A stretch of DNA of 36,646 nucleotides from an uncultured Prevotellaceae bacterium (GCA_902771785.1 CACXYH010000039.1:1-36646); one strand, 5' to 3'; positions 16,626 through 24,408 are shown, numbered from the stretch's first letter. The notes: generated by a model not told the origin, from the letters alone. Numbers and translations: made by a program.

Positions 16626-17877
16626 ACTTCTTAAACACCACGCAGGCATTATGTCCGCCGAAGCCGAAAGTGTTCGAGAGTCCGGCGCGCACGGTGCGCT
16701 GCTGAGCCTTGTTGAAGGTGAAGTTCAGGTTATAGTCAATTTCCGGGTCCTCGTCGCCCTCCTCGTGGTTGATGGTGGGCGGAATGATGTCGTTCTGAAT
16801 AGCCAGCACGGTGGCCATGGCCTCCACGGCACCGGCAGCACCCAGCAGGTGGCCCGTCATCGACTTGGTCGACGAGATGTTGAGCTTGAAGGCAGCATCG
16901 CCGAACACCTCCTTGATGGCCTTAGCCTCCGAGATGTCGCCCACGTGGGTCGACGTGCCGTGCACGTTGATGTAGTCGATGTCCTCAGGCTTCAAGCCGG
17001 CATCCTCCAGCGCGTTCTCCATCACGAGCTTAGCGCCCAGCCCCTCGGGGTGAGAGGCCGTGATATGGTAAGCATCGGCGCTCATGCCGGCACCCACGAA
17101 CTCAGCGTAGATCTTAGCCCCGCGCGCCTTCGCGTGCTCCAGCTCCTCCAGGATGAGGCAGCCGGCACCCTCGGCCATGATAAATCCGTCGCGGCTGGCG
17201 CTGAACGGGCGGCTGGCCTTCTCGGGCTCGTCGTTGCGCGTCGACAGCGCGTGCATGGCGTTAAAGCCGCCCACGCCGCTTTCGCAGATGGCAGCCTCGG
17301 CACCGCCGGCCACGATGACGTTGGCCTTGCCCAGCCGAATCAGGTTGAAGGCATCGGCCAGCGCGTTGCTGCTCGAGGCACATGCCGACGACGTGATGTA
17401 GTTAGGACCGTGGAAGCCATACATAATCGAAATCTGTCCGGCAGCAATGTCGGCAATCATCTTCGGAATGAAGAAGGGGTTGAACTTCGGGCCGTCCTCC
17501 CTATGAGCGCCATAGTAGCCCACCTCCTCCTCGAAGGTCTTGATGCCTCCTATGCCCACGCCGAACACCACGCCGATGCGGTTCTTGTCCTCCGTGTCGA
17601 GGTCCATGCCCGAGTCCTCCACGGCCTGCTTGGCGCTGATCAGCGCCAGCTGCGTGTAGCGGTCCATCTTGCGAGCCTCCTTGCGGTCCAGGTAGTCGTT
17701 CACGTTGAGGTTCTTCACCTCGCAGGCAAACTTCGTCTTGAACAGGGTTGTGTCGAAATGCGTAATAGGAGCTGCGCCGCTTACTCCGGCCACCAGGTTC
17801 TTCCACGTCTCGTCGACGCTGTTGCCCAGCGGCGTCACTGCGCCCATTCCTGTTACGACTACTCTTTTCAGTTCCAT
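16615..17877 (-). CDS. fabF: 3-oxoacyl-ACP synthase II
   Basis: 420 residues, the usual length of FabF (KAS II). This condensing enzyme extends acyl-ACP with malonyl-ACP in fatty-acid synthesis. The catalytic triad is visible: C166 in SSACASSSNA, H306 in VHGTSTHVGD and H343 in TGHLLGAAGAVE. Its substrate acyl carrier protein is encoded just upstream. The 113-bp gap to acpP contains a long hairpin. It overlaps rnc by 11 bp. Confidence 0.98.
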   Translation of the reverse strand: MELKRVVVTGMGAVTPLGNSVDETWKNLVAGVSGAAPITHFDTTLFKTKFACEVKNLNVNDYLDRKEARKMDRYTQLALISAKQAVEDSGMDLDTEDKNRIGVVFGVGIGGIKTFEEEVGYYGAHREDGPKFNPFFIPKMIADIAAGQISIMYGFHGPNYITSSACASSSNALADAFNLIRLGKANVIVAGGAEAAICESGVGGFNAMHALSTRNDEPEKASRPFSASRDGFIMAEGAGCLILEELEHAKARGAKIYAEFVGAGMSADAYHITASHPEGLGAKLVMENALEDAGLKPEDIDYINVHGTSTHVGDISEAKAIKEVFGDAAFKLNISSTKSMTGHLLGAAGAVEAMATVLAIQNDIIPPTINHEEGDEDPEIDYNLNFTFNKAQQRTVRAGLSNTFGFGGHNACVVFKKYEA

Positions 17878-17901
17878 AATTTAAGGGAATAATGAAAAGC
17901 G

Positions 17902-17980
17902 AAAAGTGAAAAATTTGCTTCCGCGCTCCCCATTCTGTGTGAAGTATGGCGCAGCAGCAAATTCTTCACTCTTCACTTTT
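17902..17980 (-). other. Long imperfect hairpin between acpP and fabF
   Basis: The arm AAAAGTGAAAAATTTGCT (17902-17919) pairs with AGCAAATT...CTTCACTTTT (17956-17980), with a 7-base CTTCACT duplication forming a bulge. The loop is about 36 bases. It has no classical T-run immediately 3' of the stem on the minus strand, so it may be a processing or partial-termination element that keeps acpP mRNA more abundant than fabF. The CTTCACTCTTCAC motif resembles the repeat inside the anti-sigma gene at 21397-21457. Confidence 0.6.
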
Positions 17981-17990
17981 ACTTTTTAAG

Positions 17991-18227
17991 TTATTTCTGG
18001 TTCTCCTCGATATAGGCAATAGCGTCGCCCACGGTGGTAATCTTCTCGGCCTTGTCGTCGGGGATAGAAATGCCGAACTCCTTCTCAAACTCCATGATGA
18101 GCTCTACGGTGTCCAGGCTGTCTGCACCGAGGTCGTTGGTGAAGCTTGCCTCAGCCTTTACTTCTGCCTCGTCTACTCCGAGTTTATCAACGATAATTGC
18201 CTTTACTTTGCTTTCAATTTCTGACAT
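17991..18227 (-). CDS. acpP: Acyl carrier protein
   Basis: 78 residues, acidic, the standard ACP length. It carries acyl chains on a 4'-phosphopantetheine attached to S37 in the [10 protein letters not shown] motif. I chose the ATG at 18227 ([11 protein letters not shown]), matching ACP N-termini; the frame stays open upstream to 18344 but that part is leader with promoter-like sequence. It is first gene of the acpP-fabF-rnc operon. Confidence 0.98.
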   Translation of the reverse strand: MSEIESKVKAIIVDKLGVDEAEVKAEASFTNDLGADSLDTVELIMEFEKEFGISIPDDKAEKITTVGDAIAYIEENQK

Positions 18228-18280
18228 AGTTTTCTTTTTTAAAATGTTAATAATTTGAATGTTCGTTTTAAAATCGGGTG

Positions 18281-18288
18281 CAAAGTAA
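18281..18288 (-). promoter_or_regulatory. Probable -7 box for the acpP operon
   Basis: TTACTTTG on the minus strand is a one-base departure from TAnnTTTG. It lies 54 bp before the acpP ATG, in an AT-rich leader. Confidence 0.45.
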
Positions 18289-18409
18289 CACATTTTCTTC
18301 GACTTACGCAAGTTTTTCGGCAAAAAACTTCCGTGTGCCTGCACAATTCCACTGATTTTGTGCAGAATTTTCAGCGATTGGAGGGTGGTTGACCATAAAA
18401 CTTGTCGTT

Positions 18410-20989
18410 TTATAGTCTGTTCTTCTCGGCATTGCCGGCGCCTGTACCCTTATACTTCGACGGGGTCACATTAAATCGGTAGCGCAGGGAGAGCGAGACG
18501 GAGCGCGAGTCGTTGTCCTCTGACTTGCGCAAAATCATGTGGTCGAAGTAGAACGTGCCTCTGCTGATGCCTTGATTGAAGAGGTCGTTGGCTGCGAGCT
18601 TGATGTTCAGCCGCCGCTTGAAGAGATCCTTGCTGATGCTGAACGAGAGCATTGCGTTGGCGGTCTCTATCTTGAAGTTTGAGCCCGTGTAGCCGTGAGT
18701 GTGCACGTTGAAGTCAGCCTGCAGCAGCCAGTCGTGGGGTAGGGCGACGATGTTGCCAAGCTGGACCGACAGCATGGGCTGGTTCAGCTGCTTGTCGTGG
18801 CCGTTGAAGGTTGTCGTGAGCCATTGCTTCATGAGCGTGGCGTTGTACTGTGGCGTCCACGTTACGCCGTTGCCCAGTCGGACGTCGCGCTGCATGCCCA
18901 GCGTGACGATGAGCCAGTTGGCGTGGTCGTAGTTCTTGGTGGTGGCCATGTTCACCTTGCTGTCCTGCTCGGTGCTCTCCATCACGGTCATGAAGGGGTT
19001 GACGCAATGGGCAAGGTTCGTGGTCAAGTAAAAGCCTTTCCACATCGCCATCGCGTTGAAGTTGTGGTACTTCACGGGCCGCAGGTAAGGATTGCCTCGC
19101 TGCATGTTCAGGCGGTTCTCGTAGACCACGTCGTTGCTGAGCAGCCAGTAGGCCGGTCGGTTCGTGCGCTTGGCATAGCTCAGGGAGAGCTGCATCTTCT
19201 GGATGGCGGTCGACAGGGCGACGGAGGGGAAGAGGTCGTCGTAGGTGCGGCTCTGGTCGCTGCGGTGCTGACCGCTGGCGAAGTAGTCGGACGCGACATG
19301 CTCATAGCGCAGACCAGCCTGCAGCTGGAAGCGGCCAAACCGCTGTTGCAGCTCCACGAACGGCGCCATGTTGCTCTCGTGCTGCTCGTTGCTGCTGCCC
19401 AGGATGTAGCCCTCGGCATTCTCGAAGCTGCTGCGCCAGCGGGTGTTGGTGTATTCCTCGCCGACGGATAGCTGGCCCTTCCACAGCGGCAGGCTCACGA
19501 TGAGCTTCTCGGCCACCATGCGGCCGCGCATGCGGGTCTCGGTGTTCACGTCGCGGTTCTCGTAGTTGCGGCTCAGCTCCTGCTGCTCGTTGCTGCTGCG
19601 CTCGTGATAGCCGGTGTAGTCGGCATTGAAGTCGATGGAGAAGCATCCCAACTTACCCGTGTAGTAGAGGTTGGCCTGATGCTTGGGCGCATTCTTGTCG
19701 CGGCGCGTGCCGATGTTGTGCAGATGGTCGTAGGGCGTGCCATCGGCCGTCAGTTCGTCGGCATTGTCGTAGGCGGTCTTCACGTAGTCGTAGACGTGCT
19801 GAAAGAAACCGCCGAAGGAGTTGCTGTCGTTCAGCTGGTAGTTGAAGCCCACGCGTCCCTCGGCGTATGGGTTGCGTGCCGTCGATTGCTTCCGGTTGCC
19901 GACGGTCCAGAGCGTGTCGGCAAAGATGGTCTGCTCAAACTCGCCGCTGCTCCACCGCTTGTTGTAGGCTCCGAAGAGGTTGGCAAACAGCTCCAGCCGG
20001 CCCGTGCGGTAGGTCAGGTTGATGCGCTCGTTGTTCTGATAGCCGCGCCCCTTGCTGCTCCACGAAGTCAGTTCCACGCCGAGGCCCTCGCCCGCCACCC
20101 GTCGGGTGCGGATGACGATGACGGCCTGCACCGAGGCGTCGTAGCGTGCACCAGGATTCTGAACCACCTCGACCGAGCGGATATGGTCCGACTGAATGTT
20201 GCGCAGCTCGTTCAGGTTGGTCAGCTTGCGGTTGTTCAGGTAAATCAGCGGCGCACCCTTGCCCAGAATCTCGTAGCCCTCGCCTTTCTTCGAGATTGTT
20301 GGCACGCGCGAGAGCACATCCTCGGCCGTGCCCAGTCGCTCCATGACCGTCCCTTCTACGTTCATCACCAGCGAATTGCCCTGAAGCACGACCTTCGGAC
20401 GCTCGCCCGTCACCACTACGCCGTTGATGGTGATCGTTTCGGGTTTCATTTGAATGGTACCCACCTGCTCATTATTGCATAGCCGATAAGTGGTCTTGTA
20501 GCCGACGAATGAGATGCGGGCCAATACCACAGGCAACTCGTAGGGGATGACGAAAACGCCAGCCTCGTTGCTCACGCCTCCACCGATGACGGTTGAGTCT
20601 GATGGATGAAGCAGGTAAACATTGGCGTAGGGCACAGGCTGGCGGTTCTCGTCGACGATGGTGCCCGTCAGATGGCGGTCGGTCTTGTGGGTACACTCCA
20701 CGAAAATCTTACGTCCGTCCTCATCGGTGCTCGTAGTGACGCGGATGGGATAGAAGCCAATCATCTGCTGAATGGCTTCGGGCAGTTGCTTGTTCTTGAC
20801 GGTTGTAGTGATACGGAAGTCCTCCAGTTCGTTGTAGAGGAAGTAGATGGTGTAGTCCGTCTGTTGCTCTGCAAGTTGGGTTAAGGCATCGGAGAGCGAC
20901 ACATTATTATATACGCGTGATATACCTTTTTGTGCCTGCGAGCTGACAGTGAGCAGCAGGACAAGAAAGAGAGTCATATATCTGTACAT
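18410..20989 (-). CDS. Outer-membrane beta-barrel receptor (TonB-dependent type, STN + CarboxypepD_reg + plug)
   Basis: 859 residues with a signal peptide (1-19, ending SQA). Order: an STN-like domain (about 25-95, [14 protein letters not shown]), a carboxypeptidase-regulatory-like beta-sandwich (about 107-190, [20 protein letters not shown]), a plug domain (about 200-300, [19 protein letters not shown] and [15 protein letters not shown]) and a C-terminal barrel of the OMP_b-brl_3 type (about 300-850). It imports a nutrient or senses one. It is encoded 9 bp after an anti-sigma factor and an ECF sigma factor. With its STN domain, this is the FecIRA-like cell-surface signalling layout, but no SusD partner or glycan hydrolase is adjacent. 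Substrate unknown. Confidence 0.92.
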   Translation of the reverse strand: MYRYMTLFLVLLLTVSSQAQKGISRVYNNVSLSDALTQLAEQQTDYTIYFLYNELEDFRITTTVKNKQLPEAIQQMIGFYPIRVTTSTDEDGRKIFVECTHKTDRHLTGTIVDENRQPVPYANVYLLHPSDSTVIGGGVSNEAGVFVIPYELPVVLARISFVGYKTTYRLCNNEQVGTIQMKPETITINGVVVTGERPKVVLQGNSLVMNVEGTVMERLGTAEDVLSRVPTISKKGEGYEILGKGAPLIYLNNRKLTNLNELRNIQSDHIRSVEVVQNPGARYDASVQAVIVIRTRRVAGEGLGVELTSWSSKGRGYQNNERINLTYRTGRLELFANLFGAYNKRWSSGEFEQTIFADTLWTVGNRKQSTARNPYAEGRVGFNYQLNDSNSFGGFFQHVYDYVKTAYDNADELTADGTPYDHLHNIGTRRDKNAPKHQANLYYTGKLGCFSIDFNADYTGYHERSSNEQQELSRNYENRDVNTETRMRGRMVAEKLIVSLPLWKGQLSVGEEYTNTRWRSSFENAEGYILGSSNEQHESNMAPFVELQQRFGRFQLQAGLRYEHVASDYFASGQHRSDQSRTYDDLFPSVALSTAIQKMQLSLSYAKRTNRPAYWLLSNDVVYENRLNMQRGNPYLRPVKYHNFNAMAMWKGFYLTTNLAHCVNPFMTVMESTEQDSKVNMATTKNYDHANWLIVTLGMQRDVRLGNGVTWTPQYNATLMKQWLTTTFNGHDKQLNQPMLSVQLGNIVALPHDWLLQADFNVHTHGYTGSNFKIETANAMLSFSISKDLFKRRLNIKLAANDLFNQGISRGTFYFDHMILRKSEDNDSRSVSLSLRYRFNVTPSKYKGTGAGNAEKNRL

Positions 20990-20998
20990 GGCGGCTGA

Positions 20999-21661
20999 CT
21001 ATTCTATGGTGATTACATCGTCCTTCAGTGTGACTGTCAGACGCTCGAACTGGTTGAGGTCGCTGACCACTTGACCGATGCCCTTCTGTGGGTTCCATAC
21101 AAAGCGGAAACGGAGCCCACGGGCCTCGTCATTGGCAAATGCAACCTTGGCATCGTAGTGGGCGGCTATCTCCGTCAGCATCTTTTCCAGCGGGATGTTG
21201 TCGTAGACGATGGGCTGCTGTACTGCGATGGTGTCGGTGGTCAGCGTATCGGCAGGAGTGATGTTTGCCGGCTTCGGAGTGCTGACGACCTCCTCAGCCT
21301 TGAGTGCCGGCTGCTGAGCGTATCTGACCATCTGAATGGCAGCAAAGGCAATACCAGACACAAGCAATACGCCGATGAAAGAGGCGGCTGCCTTTTGGAG
21401 TGAAGAATGAAGAATGAAGAAAGAAGAATGTCCTTCTTCCTTTTTTAATTCTTCATTTAATCGCTGCCATGCAGCATCCACATCGATGGGCTCAGCTGCC
21501 TGACGCTGACGACTGCTGCGCTTGGCTTCCACCATCAGGCGGTAGGTCTCGCGTGTATCATCATCGCGATTGATGATGTCCTGGATTTCCTGCTCGGTGT
21601 ATGCATCGGGGTTGTCGAGCATTTCCAGTAACTGGCGAATGTTTTCACTTGTCGTTTCCAT
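20999..21661 (-). CDS. Anti-sigma factor, single-pass membrane protein with DUF4974-like C-terminus
   Basis: 220 residues: an N-terminal cytoplasmic part (about 1-88) that should bind the sigma factor, one membrane helix (about 89-111, FIGVLLVSGIAFAAIQMV) and a periplasmic C-terminus (about 150-220, YDNIPLEKMLTEIAAHYDAKV) resembling the DUF4974/STN fold of Bacteroidetes FecR proteins. The central FecR domain seems absent, making it shorter than typical family members (about 300 residues). Just before the membrane helix, residues about 69-88 are encoded by a low-complexity repeat (HSSFFILHSSL) that looks inserted. It lies 12 bp after the sigma gene and 9 bp before the receptor. Confidence 0.82.
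   Translation of the reverse strand: METTSENIRQLLEMLDNPDAYTEQEIQDIINRDDDTRETYRLMVEAKRSSRQRQAAEPIDVDAAWQRLNEELKKEEGHSSFFILHSSLQKAAASFIGVLLVSGIAFAAIQMVRYAQQPALKAEEVVSTPKPANITPADTLTTDTIAVQQPIVYDNIPLEKMLTEIAAHYDAKVAFANDEARGLRFRFVWNPQKGIGQVVSDLNQFERLTVTLKDDVITIE
21397..21457. repeat. Dispersed GAAGAATGAAGAA-type repeat inserted in frame in the anti-sigma gene
   Basis: The plus strand reads AGTGAAGAATGAAGAATG and then, inverted, TTAATTCTTCATT, so the segment can fold back on itself. It encodes HSSFFILHSSL on the minus strand. The same short motif family appears in the acpP-fabF spacer. Confidence 0.65.
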
Positions 21662-21673
21662 TTCGATAATCTT

Positions 21674-22138
21674 TTAGTGTTTGAAGTGATTTCTGATTCT
21701 CTGAATGCTTTGGGCGAGATACTTGTAGGTGGTATTCGGATTCAGACCGAGCCGGCGGGCAATCTCTGCGATCGTCAGATCTTCGTCGAAGCGGAGATGG
21801 AAGATGCTGCGATGCGGTTCCTCCAGTTGCTCGTCTGCGAAGGCCGAAATATCTTCCAGCCGCTCCCATTGTCTGTCAACGGGCTGCAGGTCTGTCTCGT
21901 CTTCTATAGGCAGCAGGTTCTTCACCCGTTCGTGCAGCTGCATCTGCCGGATTCGGTTCCAGCAGGCATTACGCACGGCAGTTAGCAGATAAGCGTCACT
22001 CTTGGGCTCAGCATCGCTGTCGGCCATCCGCAGGAAAATGTCCTGTACCACATCTTCGGCCTCGCCGTCATTGCCCAGCAAGACTCTGGCCAGACGAATC
22101 ATCTCGCTGTAGTTCCGGCGGAAAAGCTGTTCAATCAT
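21674..22138 (-). CDS. ECF-type RNA polymerase sigma factor
   Basis: 154 residues with sigma region 2 (about 10-70, NDGEAEDVVQDIFLRMAD) and region 4 with a helix-turn-helix (about 110-150, TIAEIARRLGLNPNTTYKYL). The short length and lack of regions 1 and 3 define an extracytoplasmic-function sigma factor. It is first in an operon with its membrane anti-sigma factor and an outer-membrane receptor, so it is probably released when the receptor binds its ligand and then activates the operon. No clear TAnnTTTG box precedes it, which fits self-dependent transcription. Confidence 0.94.
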   Translation of the reverse strand: MIEQLFRRNYSEMIRLARVLLGNDGEAEDVVQDIFLRMADSDAEPKSDAYLLTAVRNACWNRIRQMQLHERVKNLLPIEDETDLQPVDRQWERLEDISAFADEQLEEPHRSIFHLRFDEDLTIAEIARRLGLNPNTTYKYLAQSIQRIRNHFKH

Positions 22139-22268
22139 ATCAGTCTTTCAGATCATTGCACCCCGTTTTTAGGGCACTTCTATATATAAGACACTCCAGC
22201 CCCTCCTTTTTTTACGGAAACGCCAACTTTTTTTTCATTTAAATTAGCGATAATCGCTGAATTATAGC

Positions 22269-22276
22269 TATTTTTG
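22269..22276 (+). promoter_or_regulatory. -7 promoter box for the esterase
   Basis: TATTTTTG fits TAnnTTTG and lies 22 bp before the ATG at 22298. The 135-bp divergent spacer to the sigma gene also has a TATATATA stretch around 22180. Confidence 0.6.
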
Positions 22277-22297
22277 CACCGATTATTAGGAAAGTTT

Positions 22298-23014
22298 ATG
22301 ATGAAGATTCCGATTAAGCAAGAAAAGAGCGATGCTCGCATCGACTCTTCCGAGCGTGAGGAAGCTCGACTAAAGGTCAAGATTCTATTCCTGCACGGGT
22401 TCTTTGCCAGCGGACAGTGCCAGCCAGCGTTGGCACTAAGGGAGGCTTTCAATGGAAGGGCAGAAGTAATCACACCAGACCTGCCTACGCATCCGAAAGA
22501 AGCTTTGGCGCTGATTCGTGAAGTGATTGACCGCGAACGTCCTGATGTACTGGTGGGCAATAGTTGCGGCTCGTTCTATGCGCAGATGGTGGCTCCTGTC
22601 GTCGGGATTCCTGCCTTGCTGGGCAATCCACATTTCCGCATGACGGAGTTCTTGAGTGCGCGAATTGGTCGGCACGAATACAAGTCGAAGCGGTTGGATG
22701 GCAAGCAGGAGTTTGTTATTGACGAGCCGTTGATTGCTGAGTTTGCCGAGATGGAGACTCACCAGTTTGACTGCTGCAACCCCTATTATAAAGATAAGGT
22801 ATGGGGAATCTTCGGCGAGCATGACACATTGGCGAGGTTCGAGCCGTTGTTTCTGGAGCACTACAACCGCTCGTTTCATTTCCCCGGTGCCCATACTCCG
22901 ACGGCAGAAGAGGTGAAGAAGTGGTATGTGCCATTGGTGGAGAAACTAATGATGGAGTACCCGCCAACGAAGAAAAAAGTTCTGAAATCGCTTCCTGCGA
23001 CATGTGACATGTGA
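22298..23014 (+). CDS. YqiA/YcfP-like alpha/beta-fold esterase
   Basis: 238 residues, cytoplasmic. The alpha/beta-hydrolase core shows the HGFFASGQC loop after strand 3, the nucleophile elbow GNSCG with S89, D176 in FGEHDTLAR and H199 in GAHTP: a complete Ser-Asp-His triad. The family (UPF0227/YqiA) has esterase activity on short acyl esters; the natural substrate is unknown. I chose the ATG at 22298 (22301 is equally possible); a TTG at 22274 overlaps the promoter. The last 11 or so codons and the stop are made of an intergenic repeat that recurs downstream, so the native C-terminus may have been replaced. Confidence 0.9.
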   Translation: MMKIPIKQEKSDARIDSSEREEARLKVKILFLHGFFASGQCQPALALREAFNGRAEVITPDLPTHPKEALALIREVIDRERPDVLVGNSCGSFYAQMVAPVVGIPALLGNPHFRMTEFLSARIGRHEYKSKRLDGKQEFVIDEPLIAEFAEMETHQFDCCNPYYKDKVWGIFGEHDTLARFEPLFLEHYNRSFHFPGAHTPTAEEVKKWYVPLVEKLMMEYPPTKKKVLKSLPATCDM

Positions 23015-23036
23015 CAATGAGACAATGTCCCTTCAT
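22980..23036 (+). repeat. TGTGACATGTGACAATG-type repeat, copy 1 (plus)
   Basis: Reads TCTGAAATCGCTTCCTG then a run of GACATGTGACATGTGACAATG-like units. Related copies lie at 23164-23197 (inverted), 23290-23322 (direct) and 23721-23759 (inverted). It supplies the 3' end of the esterase gene. Confidence 0.75.
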
Positions 23037-23041
23037 AAAAC

Positions 23042-23078
23042 AAGCGAGGTCTCGTTGTGAGGCCTCGCTTTCGTTTTT
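23042..23078 (+). terminator. Terminator downstream of the esterase
   Basis: AAGCGAGGTCTC (23042-23053) pairs with GAGGCCTCGCTT (23059-23070) with one G-T wobble, a 5-base loop and TCGTTTTT after it. It ends the esterase transcript 28 bp past the stop. Confidence 0.85.
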
Positions 23079-23163
23079 GAGAGATTACAGGTTCTGGTAT
23101 TCTGCTTCGCGTCGAAGCAAGGTATTATATATGTGGCCACTTATCATCTTGCGCTGATTGTCG

Positions 23164-23322
23164 CATTGTCTCATTGTCGCATGTCTCACGAACCGATTTC
23201 AGAAGACTGCATTTTTTGTTTTATTCTTTTACTATATATATATTATATATAATATATATATAGTAATTTTTTTCTGCCTCTTCACAGATATCGCTTCGTG
23301 AGACATGAGACATGAGACAATG
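23164..23322. repeat. Nested inverted repeat with a perfect 38-bp AT palindrome at its centre
   Basis: The left arm 23164-23197 and right arm 23290-23322 are inverted copies of the GACATGAGACAATG-type repeat (about 34 bp, few mismatches, one indel). The centre holds a perfect 38-bp palindrome at 23229-23266 that starts TTACTATATATATATTATA. The two symmetry centres (about 23243 and 23247.5) nearly coincide. No gene is seen. Confidence 0.85.
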
Positions 23323-23505
23323 CCCTCAAACACCGCTGTCGCCATACGGATTTTGTTTACTATCCATACTGAAAAAGTTGACGCTAAAAATCAAATCTAA
23401 GGGTGTCCTTTATCCATTCTGGAGAGTTCAGCAGCTCAATTGAGAGCCTCGCCTGCCGAATATTGGCTATAATAAGCTGATAATATTGGTCGTCGCGCGC
23501 CACGC
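23323..23505. other. Non-coding stretch without recognisable features
   Basis: Part of the 756-bp gene-free region 23015-23770. I see no gene, RNA or promoter here. A 10-bp palindrome (CTCAATTGAG) near 23437 is probably chance. Confidence 0.5.
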
Positions 23506-23602
23506 CGCGCCCCTCCTACTGCCGGTTCGTCAGCCTCGACCCGTAAGTTCGTGCCTCTACTACTGCCGGTTCGTGCCCGACGAGCTAACGGCTCGCGGGT
23601 CG
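23506..23602 (-). repeat. 22-bp tandem repeat, copy B (inverted relative to copy A)
   Basis: GTTCGT recurs at 23525, 23547 and 23569, a 22-bp period. Read on the minus strand it gives CCCGCGAGCCGTTAG, then CACGAACCGGCAGTAG units, and ends GACGAACCGGCAGTAGGAGG. This is the same order of elements as copy A at 9501-9613. It lies in a gene-free region. Confidence 0.82.
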
Positions 23603-23720
23603 ACTGCGCCTGCATTTACCCACAGCAGAAGTTATTGCCTCTCTTTAGTGTTAATTTCCCGCTACGAGCGTTAAAATCTGTAAACTAATTTTAGGCTCTC
23701 CTGCATTCTGAGTACCCTTT

Positions 23721-23759
23721 ATGTGACATGTGACATTGTGACAGGAAGCGATTTCAGAC
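23721..23759 (-). repeat. TGTGACATGTGACAATG-type repeat, copy 4 (minus)
   Basis: The minus-strand reading TCTGAAATCGCTTCCTGTCA, followed by TGACATGTGACAT-like units, matches copy 1 in inverted orientation 740 bp away. The pair brackets the whole gene-free region and abuts the 3' end of the next minus-strand gene. Confidence 0.75.
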
Positions 23760-23770
23760 TTTTTGATAGG

Positions 23771-24028
23771 CTACCCTGCCTGTTCCTCCCCCTCTTTGTT
23801 TCCAACTGCAAGACTAAAGGAGTGTGTTTCGTTTTCCCGTTCTACCTCCTCGGCCAGATAGCGGTCGCTGCGACAATGGAGGTCGGCGATGCCCTGACTG
23901 ATGAGCTGAAAGGTGCGGGAGTTATAAAACAGGTCCATCGCATCGACGTTGGAGATGCCTAGGTCGGCTGCTATCTGCTCGATGATGCGGGCATATTTCA
24001 TCTGGAGTAAGGTCTCATTGGCTTCCAT
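23771..24028 (-). CDS. DUF3791-module small protein (third gene)
   Basis: 85 residues from the ATG at 24028. It is helical and ends in a charged tail. The stretch MDLFYNSRTFQLISQGIADLHCRSDRYLAEEV is typical, as I recall the families, of a small Bacteroidetes protein found downstream of DUF3990 genes in DUF3791/DUF3990 loci; I cannot assign the exact Pfam entry. The start follows the stop of the DUF3990 remnant by 2 bp, the spacing expected in an intact operon. Function unknown; possibly a partner of the DUF3990 protein that is lost here. Confidence 0.75.
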   Translation of the reverse strand: MEANETLLQMKYARIIEQIAADLGISNVDAMDLFYNSRTFQLISQGIADLHCRSDRYLAEEVERENETHSFSLAVGNKEGEEQAG

Positions 24029-24030
24029 CG

Positions 24031-24158
24031 CTATTTCAGTTTTTCGGTTTTCAGAAAAGCCAGGCAGGCATCGATGGCTTGCTGAGAGAGGAAGCAGACC
24101 TGCTGGTTGGGACGTCGGGCTGCGGAACGGGAGTGTTTGAAGTGTGGAAGACAATCAT
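24031..24158 (-). pseudogene. DUF3990-like gene reduced to its two ends by an internal deletion
   Basis: The ATG at 24158 overlaps the upstream stop (ATGA) and opens MIVFHTSNTPVPQPDV, like DUF3990 N-termini. After about 16 codons the match fails. In another frame, from about 24111, PNQQVCFLSQQAID and on to a TAG at 24031-24033 looks like the DUF3990 C-terminus. The whole scar is 128 bp, against the roughly 450-550 bp I would expect for the family, so the middle, including the ART-like core, is deleted and the ends are out of frame. Family assignment is by recall of motifs, not by search. Confidence 0.65.
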
Positions 24159-24367
24159 AGGACTCCTTTTTTTCTCATGAGTGAAGTAATATCCTCCACG
24201 AGGTAGAGGCGGCCGAAGGTGTGGAGCACGTCGTAGCAGCCGACGATGTAGTCCATCAGTATGCCCGACGACTTCAGGCGGCGATAGACCTCAGCCTGGT
24301 TCATATTTAGGGCCGTAGCAACGCTGCCGATGCAGAAGGTGGAGAAGTCTACTTGGTTCGAGTTCAT
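24155..24367 (-). CDS. DUF3791-like small protein (first gene)
   Basis: 70 residues. The pattern AEVYRRLKSSGILMDYIVGCYDVLHTFGRLYLVEDI is that of DUF3791 proteins, small and usually encoded just before a DUF3990 gene. Function is unknown; the arrangement suggests a toxin-antitoxin-like or effector-partner module. Its stop overlaps the start of the DUF3990 remnant by 4 bp. A -7 box lies 34 bp upstream of its ATG. Confidence 0.82.
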   Translation of the reverse strand: MNSNQVDFSTFCIGSVATALNMNQAEVYRRLKSSGILMDYIVGCYDVLHTFGRLYLVEDITSLMRKKGVL

Positions 24368-24400
24368 ACGCTAAATGCTGATTGAAACGTTTCACGGTTG

Positions 24401-24408
24401 CAAATTTA
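24401..24408 (-). promoter_or_regulatory. -7 promoter box for the DUF3791 locus
   Basis: TAAATTTG on the minus strand fits TAnnTTTG, 34 bp upstream of the ATG at 24367. Confidence 0.6.

Noticed and set aside
23486-23674. A 62-codon plus-strand frame
   Set aside because: It is built mostly from the 22-bp repeat copy B and has no protein-like features.
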